Source: Oscheius tipulae (lineage: Eukaryota > Nematoda > Chromadorea > Rhabditida > Rhabditidae). Taken from it: a DNA stretch of 64,000 bases. Every line of letters starts with the position of its first letter. Position 1 is the stretch's first letter. The notes beneath the pieces were generated by a model, which was given only the letters and a program-made list of their open reading frames with translations, made no database searches and was not told the origin of the DNA. Of the stretch, positions 1 through 11,286 are shown piece by piece. A program made the position numbers and the translations under genes. The stretch lies in contig JASJZH010000003.1 of the NCBI GenBank assembly GCA_037178975.1, positions 6,572,001-6,636,000 of the forward strand, read 5' to 3'.

Positions 1-1418
1 TGAGCGGAGCTCCGGCCTTCACCTTCAGTTCGTGTTTCAAGTCCGTAGCTGCTACCGTACGCCATTTGACATTATTATTCTTCGCCGTGGCCACCTGCTC
101 CTTGCAAATTACTCGAACTGTGCTACCCGTTGAAAAAATCTGAAGCTGCGTTTAGTAAAAAAAAAGTAAAATAGGGTAAACTCACAGATCCTAGCTTGTC
201 GACAGGAGGTATTACGCTAATTCTAGTACAGAATATATTATAGTTGACGCCTTTCTGAAAATACGTTTGTTTTATTGAGTTCGAAACAGTGTAGGTGGTC
301 TATTGTACGAATAAGTAATTCGAATTGACTCATATCTGCCTCCATATACAGAAAATCGAGCACAATTCTTGTGAGCTATTCGTTTCAGTGTTGTTCAAAA
401 AAGAACCGAACAAGATACATACGAACCAGTTTTCCAAATGCTTGTGTCAAAAATCATTTTTACTAGCGGTTTTAGGCTCCAAACATTTCCCCATTTTCAT
501 GCTACTTTTCACTACAAATTATCCACAAGAAAGGTGGCTTTCTAAAAGTTGTACGAGCGCCTGTTGCTCTCTGACTGGCGATATCTCTACTGTCTAAAGC
601 GCGATGGTTTCTGTGACTGAATCTGTACTTTTATTTGTTTGTTCGTCCGAGAAACAAGCGAGAAAATTATGTTGTCCAGAAGTTTCTTTTTGTCTAGAAA
701 CAGTTATTGCCTAAATTGGGTGACAAGCCAATTTGGGTGCGCTCTAGAACTTTGCTTTGTCCCAATGAACCCACTGGAAGACTTTTGTTTCTACGAAGCG
801 GCGCAGCCAACCGATGCAACCTGAGGGCAAAAGATTAATCTTCAAAAGCTGTCAGAAGTTATCCTAAACGATGTCTTTATATTTGCCATTTTTGACAAGT
901 TGCTAGCGGTTTTATTGACAACAAGGCACGGCTAAAGTTTCATGTGTACGAGTCGGGCAGGAGCAATTAGCGTTTGCTACTAGAAAGGGAAAAATTAAAA
1001 AGAAACTTACAGGATCTTTTCCCTCGAGAAAACAGTATTCTCCCTGAGCATCCATGGTGACAACTTTAGCCGTTCCCTTCCACTGCTCAGCATGTTTCAA
1101 AAACTTTATTCGGGTGGCCTTCCATTTAGGTTTCACCGTATTGTACAAGGCCGCGTCGGCCTAAAGTAATTTTTAGTGAAGCAAATATAAAGAAACCTAC
1201 CCTTCCAATAGGATTAGCATCGAATTCAATAATGTCGTCAGCTAGAAAATCTTTATTTTTCAATAAGTCTCCTGTTACAATCACGGCGGCACCATCGTAC
1301 CTAAAGTTCTTTTTAACTGGCAGGAAAAGATAGAAACTAACCTTAGAGCCAAATAATTTTGTGATACATTCCTACAAACGTACATCACAGAACCTTTTTG
1401 ATTTGTTAACGTCGACAT
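1..1418 (-). CDS. Novel protein, 3'-partial (gene 1)
   Basis: I do not recognise this protein. Four exons join in one frame: about 1418-1342 (MSTLTNQKGSVMYV), 1301-1200, 1160-1012 and 139-1; the gene runs off the left edge. Introns are GT-AG; two are about 40 nt, and one of about 870 nt holds a dispersed repeat. The start ATG directly follows a TTTTTCAG acceptor, as expected for spliced-leader trans-splicing; an in-frame ATG at 1463 is a less likely alternative. No signal peptide or membrane segment is visible. The spacing of motifs (GxV near the N-terminus, a L-x-D/GD-x-V/I step, then a Lys/Ala/Ile segment) resembles the start of the gene at 3878-5706, so the two may be distant paralogs with a small beta-rich domain. 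That relation is inference. Confidence 0.6.
590..835 (+). repeat. Dispersed repeat, part A (copy 1)
   Basis: About 245 bp clearly similar, with small gaps, to the reverse complement of 54640-54875. Shared blocks include TATGTTGTCCAGAAGTTT and CGCTCTAGAACTTTGCT. It lies inside the long intron of the gene at 1-1418. Short ORFs in both copies are shadows of the repeat. No terminal inverted repeats or transposase were found, so the class is unknown. Confidence 0.7.
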
Positions 1419-1538
1419 CCTGAAAAACGGCATTTTAATGGGAAAACGAGGAGAAAGAGACATATTAGTATTTTAAGTTAAGAGATTTTGAAAGAACAGC
1501 CTCTATAAACGAAGAAATCAAGAGCCTCGTGACTATCA

Positions 1539-1846
1539 ATGAAATCGCTGCGGGACCCGTTGCACGGACAGCCCTTTAAAATATTAGGCCTCGAAGAGTT
1601 TTCGTGTTTTATGACGTCTAAACTAGATTTCTGCTATCTCACGATACTTTCATACTCAGCGTGGATAGTGACCCTAACAAAAGTATCAAACGTCCCAATT
1701 CTACGGCTAAAATGGACGAATTTTGCGAAGTTTCAGATAGAGATTTTAAAGTGCTGTCCCGCAGGGATTATGGCAATATAACCATTCAAAAAGTTGAAAC
1801 GAACAAAAAAGATAAAGGAAATGGTCTTGGAGGAAGCATATTGTGA
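1539..1846 (+). CDS. Small hypothetical protein, two exons
   Basis: Two open exons join cleanly in phase 2 across a 44-nt GT-AG intron (about 1615-1658, ending CATACTCAG). The product is about 86 residues, starting MKSLRDPLHGQPF and ending GNGLGGSIL, rich in Lys, Asp and Ser, with no signal peptide or membrane span. The start codon is about 120 bp from the divergent start of the minus-strand gene at 1418, so the two could share a promoter. I see no recognisable domain. Amino-acid usage in the second exon looks coding, but the evidence is only an open frame with fitting splice sites; a further 5' exon cannot be excluded. Confidence 0.4.
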
Positions 1847-3877
1847 AAAATAGCGGCAAACGTCTGCTGATAAGCTTCCTATGGAGTCATATCAGCTTAA
1901 ATTATGCTAAAAACGGCGGCTGGACGTAATAATTGGCATTCTAATGAGCTGTTTTGGAGCAAATAGCGGCTAAAAAAAGGGAAGGAAACATACCTAAACT
2001 AGTAGCAGCTTGTGTCGGGGTTTGAAAAAGTAACAATCTGAAAACAGCTGAGATTAATCACATGATAATTGCAATAGAGAAATGAAGAGATAAAATGGGC
2101 TCGAATGACCCCAAAAAGAGTAATATTTAACACCGGATGGATAAATATTTATGCCCGGAACTGATCGATTATTACGGCGATCAGCCGGGTAACACAGTTA
2201 GCAGAGCGGGGAAATCACACTGGAGGGAAGCCAATTAAAACCAGGCAAACGTGACAGAAAACAGACAGAGAGAGATACCCGTAAACTTTTGTATGAAATA
2301 TGTATACGATTTTGATCGTGATCGTTTAACTTAACAAGGAAAAACTAGGTAGAACGGAGGTAAAAATATGAGAAGAACTAATAGAGGGGATTCTCGGCTG
2401 TGAGACAAACTTTACAGGGTCCATCGGTCAGATAATGTGCTAGGAGACGCAGCTTTCGATTTTGTTCTTCGAGTGGACTGGCCAGCGGATCTGAAGAGTT
2501 TTGTTAGGGAGCCAAGACATTTTTATAGCAAAAAGACCCTTTAAACCCTCAGGGACTTTACTTATACCGAACCTCAATCAACTAAAATTTTCAAAAAGGC
2601 GTGCTCTTTTGCGGCAGCTATAAATCTTAGTTTTACGGCTGTCACGAGAGAGCGGGAGTGAATGAAGCTTGTAATTGTATGGTGAATGGAGCTGAAATCC
2701 ATACATTCAATTATGAGTTGATTATGAAAAGGCAGCGTGGAGAACAACTAATTGCTGGTTGCTTTTCGAGAAAGTTTTAATCAAAACATGCGATTCATTC
2801 TCAGAAGGAAATTATGAAGTGATTATCCTTTCACCTGATGGTACAATGAGAAGAGCCAATGGGAATTTTGGAGCGCTCGGGAAATTAACTGCGCATCATC
2901 TAACTCCTTGATATGCAGTCATTATGCTCTTCTTTTTGAACATACGATATGTACACTACATTGAAGTGCATAACGCTACCGAAAACAGGGGGCCGAAAAG
3001 CGACAGCGAAATAACAGTTCCATGCCACAAATAGGATATTTAGGGGAAGTATTTTAAGTCGCTCATCATGGAACGCATCAGACGAAAAACGATCTCACAA
3101 GATCCATGTTCACTAAAAAAAAAAGGCGGGGGATTCCATCCTCTAGGTGTTGCGCCATACCGGGTCCTCTCGCTTGTGTAATGTGTACGCGCAAAACACA
3201 GCATAGGGAAGGGGTGATTGGCAAGAGATAACAGTGACACAAACAGCACCGAGAATGGCAGATGAACCGATTTAAGCTTGGAGAGGAAAAGAGATCAGGA
3301 ACCTGCCCTTTCGGGGAAAACTGGGGGCGTCGACGGCAAAACTAGCATTGGAAACTGATAGCCACGGATAGATGACAGGCTGCGCGAGAGTTCAGAAACG
3401 CGTTTCCTCTCTGGCAGCTAGGAGAATCAGCGAGCGAAGGCCAGATTATTCATCTCTCCAGGCCATAAAAATAAAAGAGGAAGAGATAACATCACACGTG
3501 ATTTCTTGCTCATAAGCTTATAGGTAAAGAGCGGACAGTTTGGTGCCAAGAAATAAACACCCACGTGACGAATCGGTCAACGATCGTTTACAGCCAGATT
3601 ACTACTCGTCTGACCCTTGTCTGACCGCAAAATGAGCAGAGGGCTGATACGGAGACGGATCGTCCCGTAAACATGTTTTCTTTTGCGCTGAGCGCGTGCA
3701 GCACAGACGGAGGAAAATGAGCGAAATTCTCTCTCGCGAAACGAGGGTTACGAAATCGGAGGACAGGTTTTTGGGTATCATTTTCATCAGATTTTCGACC
3801 CCAGGAATAGAAATATTGTCACTAATGCACTACGTACTTCGGTAATCCTTTTGAGAGTCATAGCTTGACGAGCATTT
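1847..3877. other. Intergenic, no gene recognised
   Basis: About 2 kb without a convincing exon on either strand. Short frames at 3040-3249 and 3602-3787 (minus) have no fitting splice context. No repeats or inverted repeats stand out. Confidence 0.5.
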
Positions 3878-5706
3878 CTAATCAACACCTGATGTGTAAC
3901 ATTTTGGTTGAATTTTGTCCACAATTACAATTTTGACTCCTCCATAAAGTAACAATCGGCCTAAGTAGAACAACTTTTGAAATAGTCCGATGGTTACAAG
4001 GCTCTTATAAAACTTACCGAATGGAATGGCCGCAACTTTTTTGTCCAGTATGGGCATCAATATCTCCTTCTTCTGAGCGCTGGCATTCTGTTGTTCTGTA
4101 GCAGGCAACTTCTTTTCTTGCAATAGCGGAAGCGACGGCGAATTTCTTATGTCAGGGCTGAAACGCAGACTATAATTACCGAGCGAGGAAAACTACATTT
4201 TCTTGCTACTCGGCGACGGGGAAGACGAGGAGGACGACGTGGACAGATTGCTGTTGGCTGGAGGGTTCTATAACAGATCGTTAGAGAGAAAAGAGTAAAC
4301 ACGGCGCTTTTTGATCTGGATCACATAACGGTCCAGAACGGCGTGCAAAATGCTTTCGTCGGGTTTTTGCAAGGAAAAACAAGATGACGCGAAACTTTTG
4401 CAGTTCTTTTAGAACCAGACAAGAAAAAGCACCTCTTGTCTTGTGACACTAGGAGTCGGAAGAGTGATTCTCTGAACACCTCCTTCTTCCGTGATTCGAT
4501 GCTGATCATCTGTGGCCAGTACAGCTCGCCATGCGCATTCGGCGTTTCGTCGATTCGCGCCCTGCTCGATGACGAACATCTTTACCGGGGTCCGTTCCGT
4601 GAACATCTGGAATCGATCGATGAACATGCGAGAGAAAAAGAGGACGCACCTGGCTCAAATCTGTACAAGGTTGCGGTTGAACGGAATTTGCGTGGAGATA
4701 GATCGAGAGTTCGTCGCCTTCCTGAAAAGAAAAATGTGAAGTTTTTATGTCTAAATGCGTCAAAAGATGGCTTCATTTTGGTCCCGCAACGAATCAAAAT
4801 CAGGGAACAGTAGGTGGATTTCAGTAGCTTTCAAGCTTGGGAAGGCCAGAAAATCCGCGTTTGCTTTATGCCGGATCGTCATGAGATAGTGTTTTTGCGC
4901 AATGGACAAACCTTCAGACTCGTTCCCAATACAAGTCCGTACTGTCTATACACGACATCGAGGTATCCCGTGGCATGAGTCGTTTTCGGCTTTCTGAGAA
5001 ACTTCAAGGACTTGGCGTTTGGACATTTGTAGTTAACTTCCAGGTTGCACTTGTTCTGGCTCAGATTCGCGGGCTATAAATGTCTAATTGGTAGAACCCA
5101 CTTTGTAAGTTTAGACTGAGGACTGACATATTTGGATGATTCTTCTGTTTCAAAAAGGACAAAAAACATACAGCGTTGGGATAGCTGACAGCAGTAACTG
5201 TGACGATATCGTCCTCTTCCATTCCTGGGTAGCAGACAGATGGAGGACAGTAGACAGCATCTGTTCCATATCTAATATCTAATTTTTTGGCATAAATAGA
5301 CAAAATTACTGAAGAAGAAAGCTCTTGTTGGGGAATCGCACGGCGACACTGGCCTCCTCATCATTGATCGCCTCCGGTCTGACTATTCGCTGAATCGAGA
5401 TGGCCTTGTAGCGGATGTTCATTTTTGTAACGTAGGCTGGCTAAAAGTCATCGATTAAGTCGCAAAATATGTGAAAGGTAACCGCTTGTTTGTAATTGTA
5501 ATTCCAGCTCCCGACTTTGACCGAGACCTCATCGCCAAAATTTAGCTCGACCGGCGAGAGCTTACGAGCAACTTGGACGATTTCGGCGTGTGGACGACTA
5601 CGACATCTAAAGTGAAGGATTTTGGACTGAAAACAGAAACTCACTTTACGAGGTAGAAGTTACTACTGCACGCGATCACAAATCCATCGCATTCAATCTG
5701 TTCCAT
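3878..5706 (-). CDS. Novel multi-exon protein (gene 2)
   Basis: Not a family I recognise. About nine exons join in frame, from ATG at 5706 (MEQIECDGFVIACSSNFY) to a stop at 3878. Exons include GDEVSVKVGSWNYN (about 5500), YGTDAVYCPPSVC (about 5250), NKCNLEVNYKCPN (about 5030), EGDELSIYL (about 4715), TPVKMFVIEQGANRR (about 4590), a Ser/Pro-rich linker (about 4220) and a Lys/Gln-rich tail. Introns are mostly 35-60 nt, with a few of 100-200 nt. The N-terminal half has several Cys and alternating hydrophobic residues, suggesting beta structure; the C-terminal third looks disordered. There is no signal peptide. The start follows a GGTTCAG acceptor about 135 nt after the lipoyl synthase stop, on the same strand, so it may be the downstream gene of a nematode operon. 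The exact 3' exon (4123-3878) is uncertain. Confidence 0.6.
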
Positions 5707-5840
5707 AAATCTGAACCACAGGTCTAAAAAAAAGTACATGAAATGAGATATAATGAGCGGTAAAAACCGCGTATTCGGAAAAGAAAATGATAATAATCAC
5801 TAGTTCATTAGCAAGAAAAGGCACCTAGGAACCGGTTCTG

Positions 5841-7553
5841 TCACAACGAGGAGCTCTGTCTCTTCTGTATCACGTTCTTCAGGAAAAATTCGCCGGCCTT
5901 GTACGAAGATCGAACCAGAGGGCCGGAAGCCACGTAGAGAAATCCCAAGGCTCGTGCTCTGTCTCCCCAGAAGTCAAATCTGAAAGTTCAAAATACTAAA
6001 AACCGGAGAAATGGCTACTTTTCGGGCGTGATCCATTCTTTGACGAGAAGATGCCGTTTTGTCGGTTGCATATACTGTCCAAAAGTGACCACATCCACCT
6101 GGCTGGTTCGTAAATCTGCTAGACATTGCTCTATCTGAAATTTCATTCAATTCAGTCTAAAAAAAAGTTCATACCTCTTCGTCAGCTTCTCCAAGTCCAA
6201 GCATGATGGATGACTTTGTTATAACTTTGTGGTTGGCCTCCTTGGCTTGTTTCAGTGCTGACAGCGACTGGCGATATTTGGCGCGAGGATCACGAACCCA
6301 GGGTGTCAGTCGTTCGACCGTCTCCACATTGTGAGCATAGACGTCGAGGCCACTACTGAAAGAGAAAGAATTAGAGATAGCAAAAAATATAGCTATTTAC
6401 GGTAGCACCGCAGATTTTTGTGACAAAAGGCACCAAGTATCAAGTTCCACTAAACATCTACTTTGGATGTGTTGTGTCTCAAATTTTGATTCTCTTTGAG
6501 AATCTTTCGGGGTCAGAAGTCTTACAGAAACTTACGTGGACATCAATTGAATTGAATCGCCATTTCCGGCAAAATCTGGCAGTAGGCATTCGACTAAGAT
6601 GCTTGGTTTCTTCTTCTTGAGCCATCTGACTGTTTCGGCTAGATGAGAAGCGCCTCCGTCTGCGATGTCGTCTCTGCAATTGACATAAACGAAGTTCTCA
6701 TTCTTAACAAGTGTTGGGCGAACAGTTCATTTCCGCCCACCGAACAGCCGAGTGACCGAACGGTTCGCAGACGAACAAAAAAGGGCTCTGTTCGGATCGG
6801 TCTCAAAAAATTCAGGACTGTTCGGTTCACTTTCGGCCAAAATTCCGGTGTCGCCCAACCCTGTGTCTAACAGCACCTGTCAACTGATGTGAGAACAATG
6901 TAGTCGACACCCCACGAGGCCACAGCTTCTGCTGTGTTTTCAGGCTCTAAAGGATCGAGCGGGGGTGGGGCACGGGAAGTTTTCACGGAGCAAAATCTAA
7001 AAATCAGCCTATTCGAAGAAAAAGAAAGAAATCTGACCTACAACCTCGTGTACAGGTGTCTCCCATAAGCATGATTGTCGCTGTGGAAATAGAGTCCTTT
7101 GAGCCTCCCCAGCATTCTCCTAGATTTGGACAACTACAGTTTTATTGTGAACTGTGAAACAAAGTGAAAACTACCGAGCTTCCTCGCAGACTGTGGCCAA
7201 TTTTAATCCTTTCAACTGCTTCTTCATCTTGGCTACATTCTCGTTATCGCTAGGAAGTACCTCAAAAAGACAGTTCAATAGCAAAAAGTTCAGGTACCTT
7301 TTCTTTTTTGAGCCATGGAGGCAGCCTCAGCCGTTTATCGCCCTTTTCCAGCTTCATTTTACCCTCATATTTCTCGACGGCCTCTTCTATAGTGCCTGCA
7401 AGTGACTTTGAAAAAATATACAAAGAAAAAGTTACCTGAAGAGACGAAATCCTGGAAAGAGGGGCCGTCTTTGATTGCTGGACGTCGCTTGGCTTGTAGC
7501 TCCGAAAACTGGCGACAAACTGACGTCACCGGCACTCCGGCTCGCCGTAACAT
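5841..7553 (-). CDS. LIAS: Lipoyl synthase, mitochondrial
   Basis: Radical SAM enzyme that inserts two sulfurs into octanoyl groups on lipoate-dependent enzymes (pyruvate dehydrogenase, glycine cleavage H protein) in mitochondria. Seen here: a basic/Ser N-terminus suited to import ([16 protein letters not shown]); the auxiliary cluster motif CEEARCPNLGEC (CX4CX5C) near 7150-7100; the radical SAM motif CTRGCRFC (CX3CX2C) near 7050; [33 protein letters not shown] near 6330; [10 protein letters not shown] near 6080; and the C-terminal [12 protein letters not shown], whose Ser ligates the auxiliary cluster. Both iron-sulfur sites and the RSSY are intact, so the enzyme should be active. About eight exons; one intron (6711-6861) carries a small MITE-like insert. 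The start ATG at 7553 is preceded by AAGTGTAG. It lies divergent to histone H2A and directly upstream of the unknown gene at 3878-5706. Confidence 0.95.
6711..6861. mobile_element. MITE-like insert in lipoyl synthase intron
   Basis: About 150 bp bounded by the inverted repeat GTTGGGCGA (6713-6721) and TCGCCCAAC (6851-6859). The interior is full of GTTCGG/CGAACAG/CCGAAC words in both orientations, so it can fold on itself. No coding capacity and no clear target-site duplication. Class unknown. Confidence 0.45.
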
Positions 7554-8146
7554 TACCTACACTTTATGATCAATCGATGTTTGAAAAAAAGGAGTGATAA
7601 AACGCAGTTTTTCGAGGTAACTTTATCAGTGTACACAAGAGAATGGGCGTTGGTAAATGGCGCGCGTTTATTGGCAGGAGGAACTGGCGATTCTTGCCGT
7701 GTATGACCAAGGAATGAACAAGCCAGTAGGAAACGAGGAAAAAGGAACAAAAATAGAAAGAAAATTATTACTGAAAGTGTGGATATTTTAGGTTTTATGG
7801 AGGAAATTTTCTCAGCCCAGCAACAGAAACTATGTTTTCAAGCAAAGTAAATGAGTAAAAAAACGTACAGTTTTTTACTAGAGACGCTCCTTTGGAAAAT
7901 TGAATTCTACAGCGTTCAAATTACCGCGCTACCGTACTTCGAGTTGGTGCAGAATTCGTGATACCGTATCCTTACACGGCTGGTCAGCTCGCCTAAAATC
8001 TCAGAGTTTTTAATTTTTTAATCGTCGGGTTTCATATTTTTTTCTTTCTTTTTTTTGTAAATTAAAATGAAAGATTTTCCAGAACAACTTTTTCACTTTC
8101 TCTTCGAACTTGTTGGTCTTCTCTACCATAATTTTTCAGATATATA
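7554..8146. promoter_or_regulatory. Divergent intergenic region, lipoyl synthase / H2A
   Basis: Nearly 600 bp between two divergent starts, hence likely to hold promoters for both. It is AT-rich with poly-T runs near 8020-8060. A TTTTTCAG acceptor ends at about 8139, eight nt before the H2A ATG, and fits trans-splicing of a leader. No specific factor site can be claimed. Confidence 0.4.
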
Positions 8147-8760
8147 ATGGCTGGAAGTCAGAAAGGAAAAGGTAAGGCCGTCGGATCTGGAGCTGGTCAT
8201 CCGAAGGGAGCTCCCCGTAACAAGGCAGTCACAAAGTCCACACGAGCTGGGCTGCAATTCCCTGTCGGACGCATTCAGCGTATGCTGAAGAAGGTGGGCT
8301 TTCCACTTTCACCCTTTGCATGAAATATTTTGCATATCTCTTGATCATGCATTTATTTTTACTTTCCAGGGACACTACGCCGAGCGCATCGGATCTGGTG
8401 CCGGAGTCTACCTCGGAGCCGTCTTGGAATACCTTGCGGGTAAGTCTTTATTTTTTTTCCGTGCCTATCCCTCTAGCTGTTAACGTACTAACCTCTGTAT
8501 TGCAGCCGAAGTCCTCGAACTGTCCGGAAACGCTGCTCGCGACAACAAGAAGTCGCGCATCAACCCTCGTCACATCCAACTAGCCGTCCGCAACGATGAG
8601 GTTCGTCAATTATTTCTCGTGTTTCGAAGCTAACAATTTCCAGGAGTTGAGCCGTCTTCTCCAGCACGTCACGATTTCCCAAGGTGGTGTCCTGCCCAAC
8701 ATCCAGGCTGTCCTGCTGCCTAAGAAGACGCACCATGACGATTCTGCCCCCGAAGCCTAA
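8147..8760 (+). CDS. Histone H2A, intron-containing
   Basis: Core histone pairing with H2B in the nucleosome. Four exons, three short introns (about 8295-8369, 8440-8505, 8601-8642). Visible: basic N-tail ([19 protein letters not shown]), [16 protein letters not shown] at alpha1, [17 protein letters not shown] at alpha2, [19 protein letters not shown], the NDEEL acidic-patch region and a [15 protein letters not shown] docking segment. It resembles canonical H2A rather than H2A.Z. The C-terminus lacks the SQ[ED]Φ motif of H2A.X. Substitutions such as [11 protein letters not shown] in loop 1 (usually NYSERVGAGAP) and QHVTISQGG differ from the near-invariant canonical form, and introns plus an AATAAA at about 8855 indicate a replication-independent, polyadenylated variant. 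A germline role is possible but unproven. Confidence 0.93.
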
Positions 8761-9124
8761 ATTCTTTCTCTATATCATTGCATAACCTCTATTTCATTTT
8801 GCCACCCAAACCAAACCGCCCTCGTCAGGGCGCCGGCTGTTTCTGCAACAACAAATAAACCTTGTCTGGATACTTTTGTACTTTGACACAATTGAGCCTC
8901 AATTTGAAGTCTTCTCTGCAAGCGCATAGTCTGCTCAGGTACGGGGCTAACTTAGCCACGTTACTGAACAGACTAACCTGGTCTTTTGATAGTAGGAAAG
9001 TTCTTGTAATCAGATACGTCTATGACTCGACCCACAGCTGTTTTCAAGCCGGAACACATGTGTCGCTGTGGGCGAGGGCGTGTTTCACACATTGATTCGA
9101 TTCGCCCTCTCTACTTCCTTCAAA

Positions 9125-10010
9125 ATGGCTGAAGATCTTCGGTCTCTTTTCTCTTCTCTCTCAGAATTGGCCCAATTAGGTCCGCTTCCAGGTATTCCGC
9201 ACTTATTTGATCAGTCAGAACTCATCCTTTTTCAGTTCAAGCCTACAGCATGGTAGCTCAACGCCATTCTTCAGAAGCCTTGGCTGAACATCTCCATCAG
9301 AGATGGATGGCCGATGCTCGTTTTGCTCCTGTAGCTGCCAGTATAATTCTTCATATTCATCGGGTAGAATCTCGTGAAATTAAAGAAAGTATTTTCAGAC
9401 TGAAGAGAAAGGAATGGGACTGTCCTCCTGTGTACTGGCTCTACTCCTCAACGACTACCGTAGTCGACTGGAAGTCAGAGCCCAGAGTCCATTGATGTTT
9501 AGGAATTGTGTCAAGACACTTTTTGCGTGAGTTCATAGATCATACCTATCTATTTTCCTGCCCAGTTCAGAATGTACCCAGTCTACGAGCAGATTGACCA
9601 GTGTGTTAGCAAATGTTTTGTCAAGCCCATGTTCAGTTCTCTCGACCTCCTGATCGATAACAGTCCGGAAGTCGACGATATTGAGGTGAGTCTGTGGGCC
9701 ATAGCGGATCAAGAAAGCTTTTCAGACAGTTGGTGTCCTCCTGTCAGAGAACGGACACAAACTGAATGGACTCAACTCTTACCGGCTAGACTCCCTGGTT
9801 GTCAAGGTCCGAGCTAGAATGTGTGAGGACGGAATCAGTCCCGATATCCGAAGAATACTGCTGCATGTCAACGATTTGTGGGCTTTCGGATGGAGCGAAC
9901 TCTTGATACCAGACTCGCTGTCAATGCCATACAGGGAGATTCAAGACAAACCAATCAGGAAGAACGACATAGAAAAGCAGGAATTCGGGAGCAAGGAAAG
10001 TATTGTATGA
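9125..10010 (+). CDS. MIF4G-like protein
   Basis: Five exons joined in frame by introns of 35-57 nt give about 240 residues: MAEDLRSLFSSLSELAQL, then HSSEALAEHLHQRWMADAR, a hydrophobic helix (AASIILHIHR), TEEKGMGLSSCVLALLLNDY, FRMYPVYEQIDQC, and a last exon with LLSENGHKLNG, RLDSLVVKVRARM and SPDIRRILLHVNDLW. The helical repeat pattern and the GxxL-RLDxLxxxxR-xISxxIRxxLxxVxDLW theme match the MIF4G fold of the MIF4GD/SLIP1, CTIF and PAIP1 group, which act in translation or mRNA decay. No nuclear localisation or RNA-binding module is evident. The C-terminal tail is charged. It begins about 360 bp after H2A on the same strand, and its stop lies 28 bp from the convergent gene. The family call is by fold pattern and remains tentative. 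Confidence 0.6.
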
Positions 10011-10037
10011 TTCACTTTTATAAAAAAAAAATTCTGC

Positions 10038-11286
10038 TCAAATCGTGGTGACGTCGCAAATTCGTCGCATCTTGTGGAGACGTACTCGCTCTCGGAGAAA
10101 CGCGGCCACCATGCGTTCCATCAGATCACCGGCTCCTTGAGCCAGGTTCTGATCTCCAGAGGCACATTCTTGACGAATCAGACCCGGAATGTAGCTGGTC
10201 ACACAGCGGAGAGCACTGAAACTTGGTAGTCTAACTATGAAATGTGAAGCCTTTTGGTCTTTTAGATCAGCAGTTGAATTTTGTAGCAGACTAGTTTTGG
10301 CTCAAATCTTTTCAGAATGCATGAAAGGGTGGAGTACAATACTGCAAATGAGCGTTCGAATGTTTTGCTAAGTTCCGTATCTACTGTACTCTCTCGTATA
10401 GTACTTCTTGTTAGAAGCAGTGCAAAGCAGACCGGGAAATAGCCTATAGGGTTCACAAAATTCGAACGAAATAGTATAAGAGGGCACGGTACAGTTCGAC
10501 TACGCGTTCTAGTTTTGGACGACTCGGCAAAGGATCGATGGATTTCGGACGCATCTGTTCCGTCCTGGGATATGCAAACATGAACCGGAATGAACTTAGA
10601 CTCCTACGAGGACCCATCCTTCTACAGACTCTATAAAGCATATGAGCTGTCTCAGAGTTTTCTACAGTATCCGAAACAGTACGGAACACTCACGCACAGG
10701 TCTCCTTCGTTGCCTGAAGAACCGACTGATCATCTAGAGCAAAATAGCCGCACTTGACGAAGAAGAACTCCAACGAGTGATGGTGTTGGTAGCAGGGAAG
10801 GTACTTTCGGAACTCTGAAAAACTTTCTACTTTATCCCAAACCCATACCGTAGTACTGCTTGATGCAGATAAACTCGTTCAAGTAGTTTCTCCTATGGAA
10901 GGGACGCAGATAGTGGTCGTGGCTCCTGTCAGTCAGACACCCATAGGCACAATCCCGAGTGGCATTGTAGTGACTAGACCCAGGTTAGAAATGCCACTTT
11001 TCGATACCTTACAGGCAGTGTTTATGGTGTTTCTCGAGCCCGAAATTGTCATTGATCAAAGCCATGACGGCGTCCTGGCCGGTCCCGTTGCTGTTTTTCT
11101 CGCAATCTTTCCAGCACTTCTTGTACAGCTGTGACTTCAGCTCTTCCGCCAACTCTGTCTCGGCACTAAAAGGACGATAAGACACGGAACCCGAGAGAAT
11201 CATTCGCCCCGAGTCGAACGACCAGAAACCCACAAAGTCGAGTGAAGGAGGGCATAAAGGAGCAGGGGAAGAAGAAGAAGCCGCAT
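10038..11286 (-). CDS. Secreted Cys-rich protein, DUF19-like
   Basis: The ATG at 11286 opens a strong signal peptide (MRLLLLPLLLYALLHST). A GT-AG intron (about 11230-11165, ending CGTCCTTTTAG) leads to the mature region. Later exons carry KCWKDCEKNSN (about 11110), HHKHCLSHDHYLRPF, FICIKQYY (about 10875), YLPCYQHHHSL (about 10790), VKCGYFALDD and TKETCA, and a last exon with ALRCVTSYIPGLIRQEC and ending MRRICDVTTI. About ten Cys in a helical, extracellular context resemble the nematode-expanded DUF19 (T20D4.11-like) proteins, whose functions are largely unknown. An intron of about 500 nt (10690-10220) separates the last two exons, and the 10456-10262 part shows nothing coding. The DUF19 assignment is inference from Cys spacing. 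Confidence 0.6.

Noticed and set aside
4436..4813. Open frame of 125 codons, plus strand
   Set aside because: Antisense to two coding exons of the gene at 3878-5706, whose exons join in frame; the plus-strand frame does not continue.
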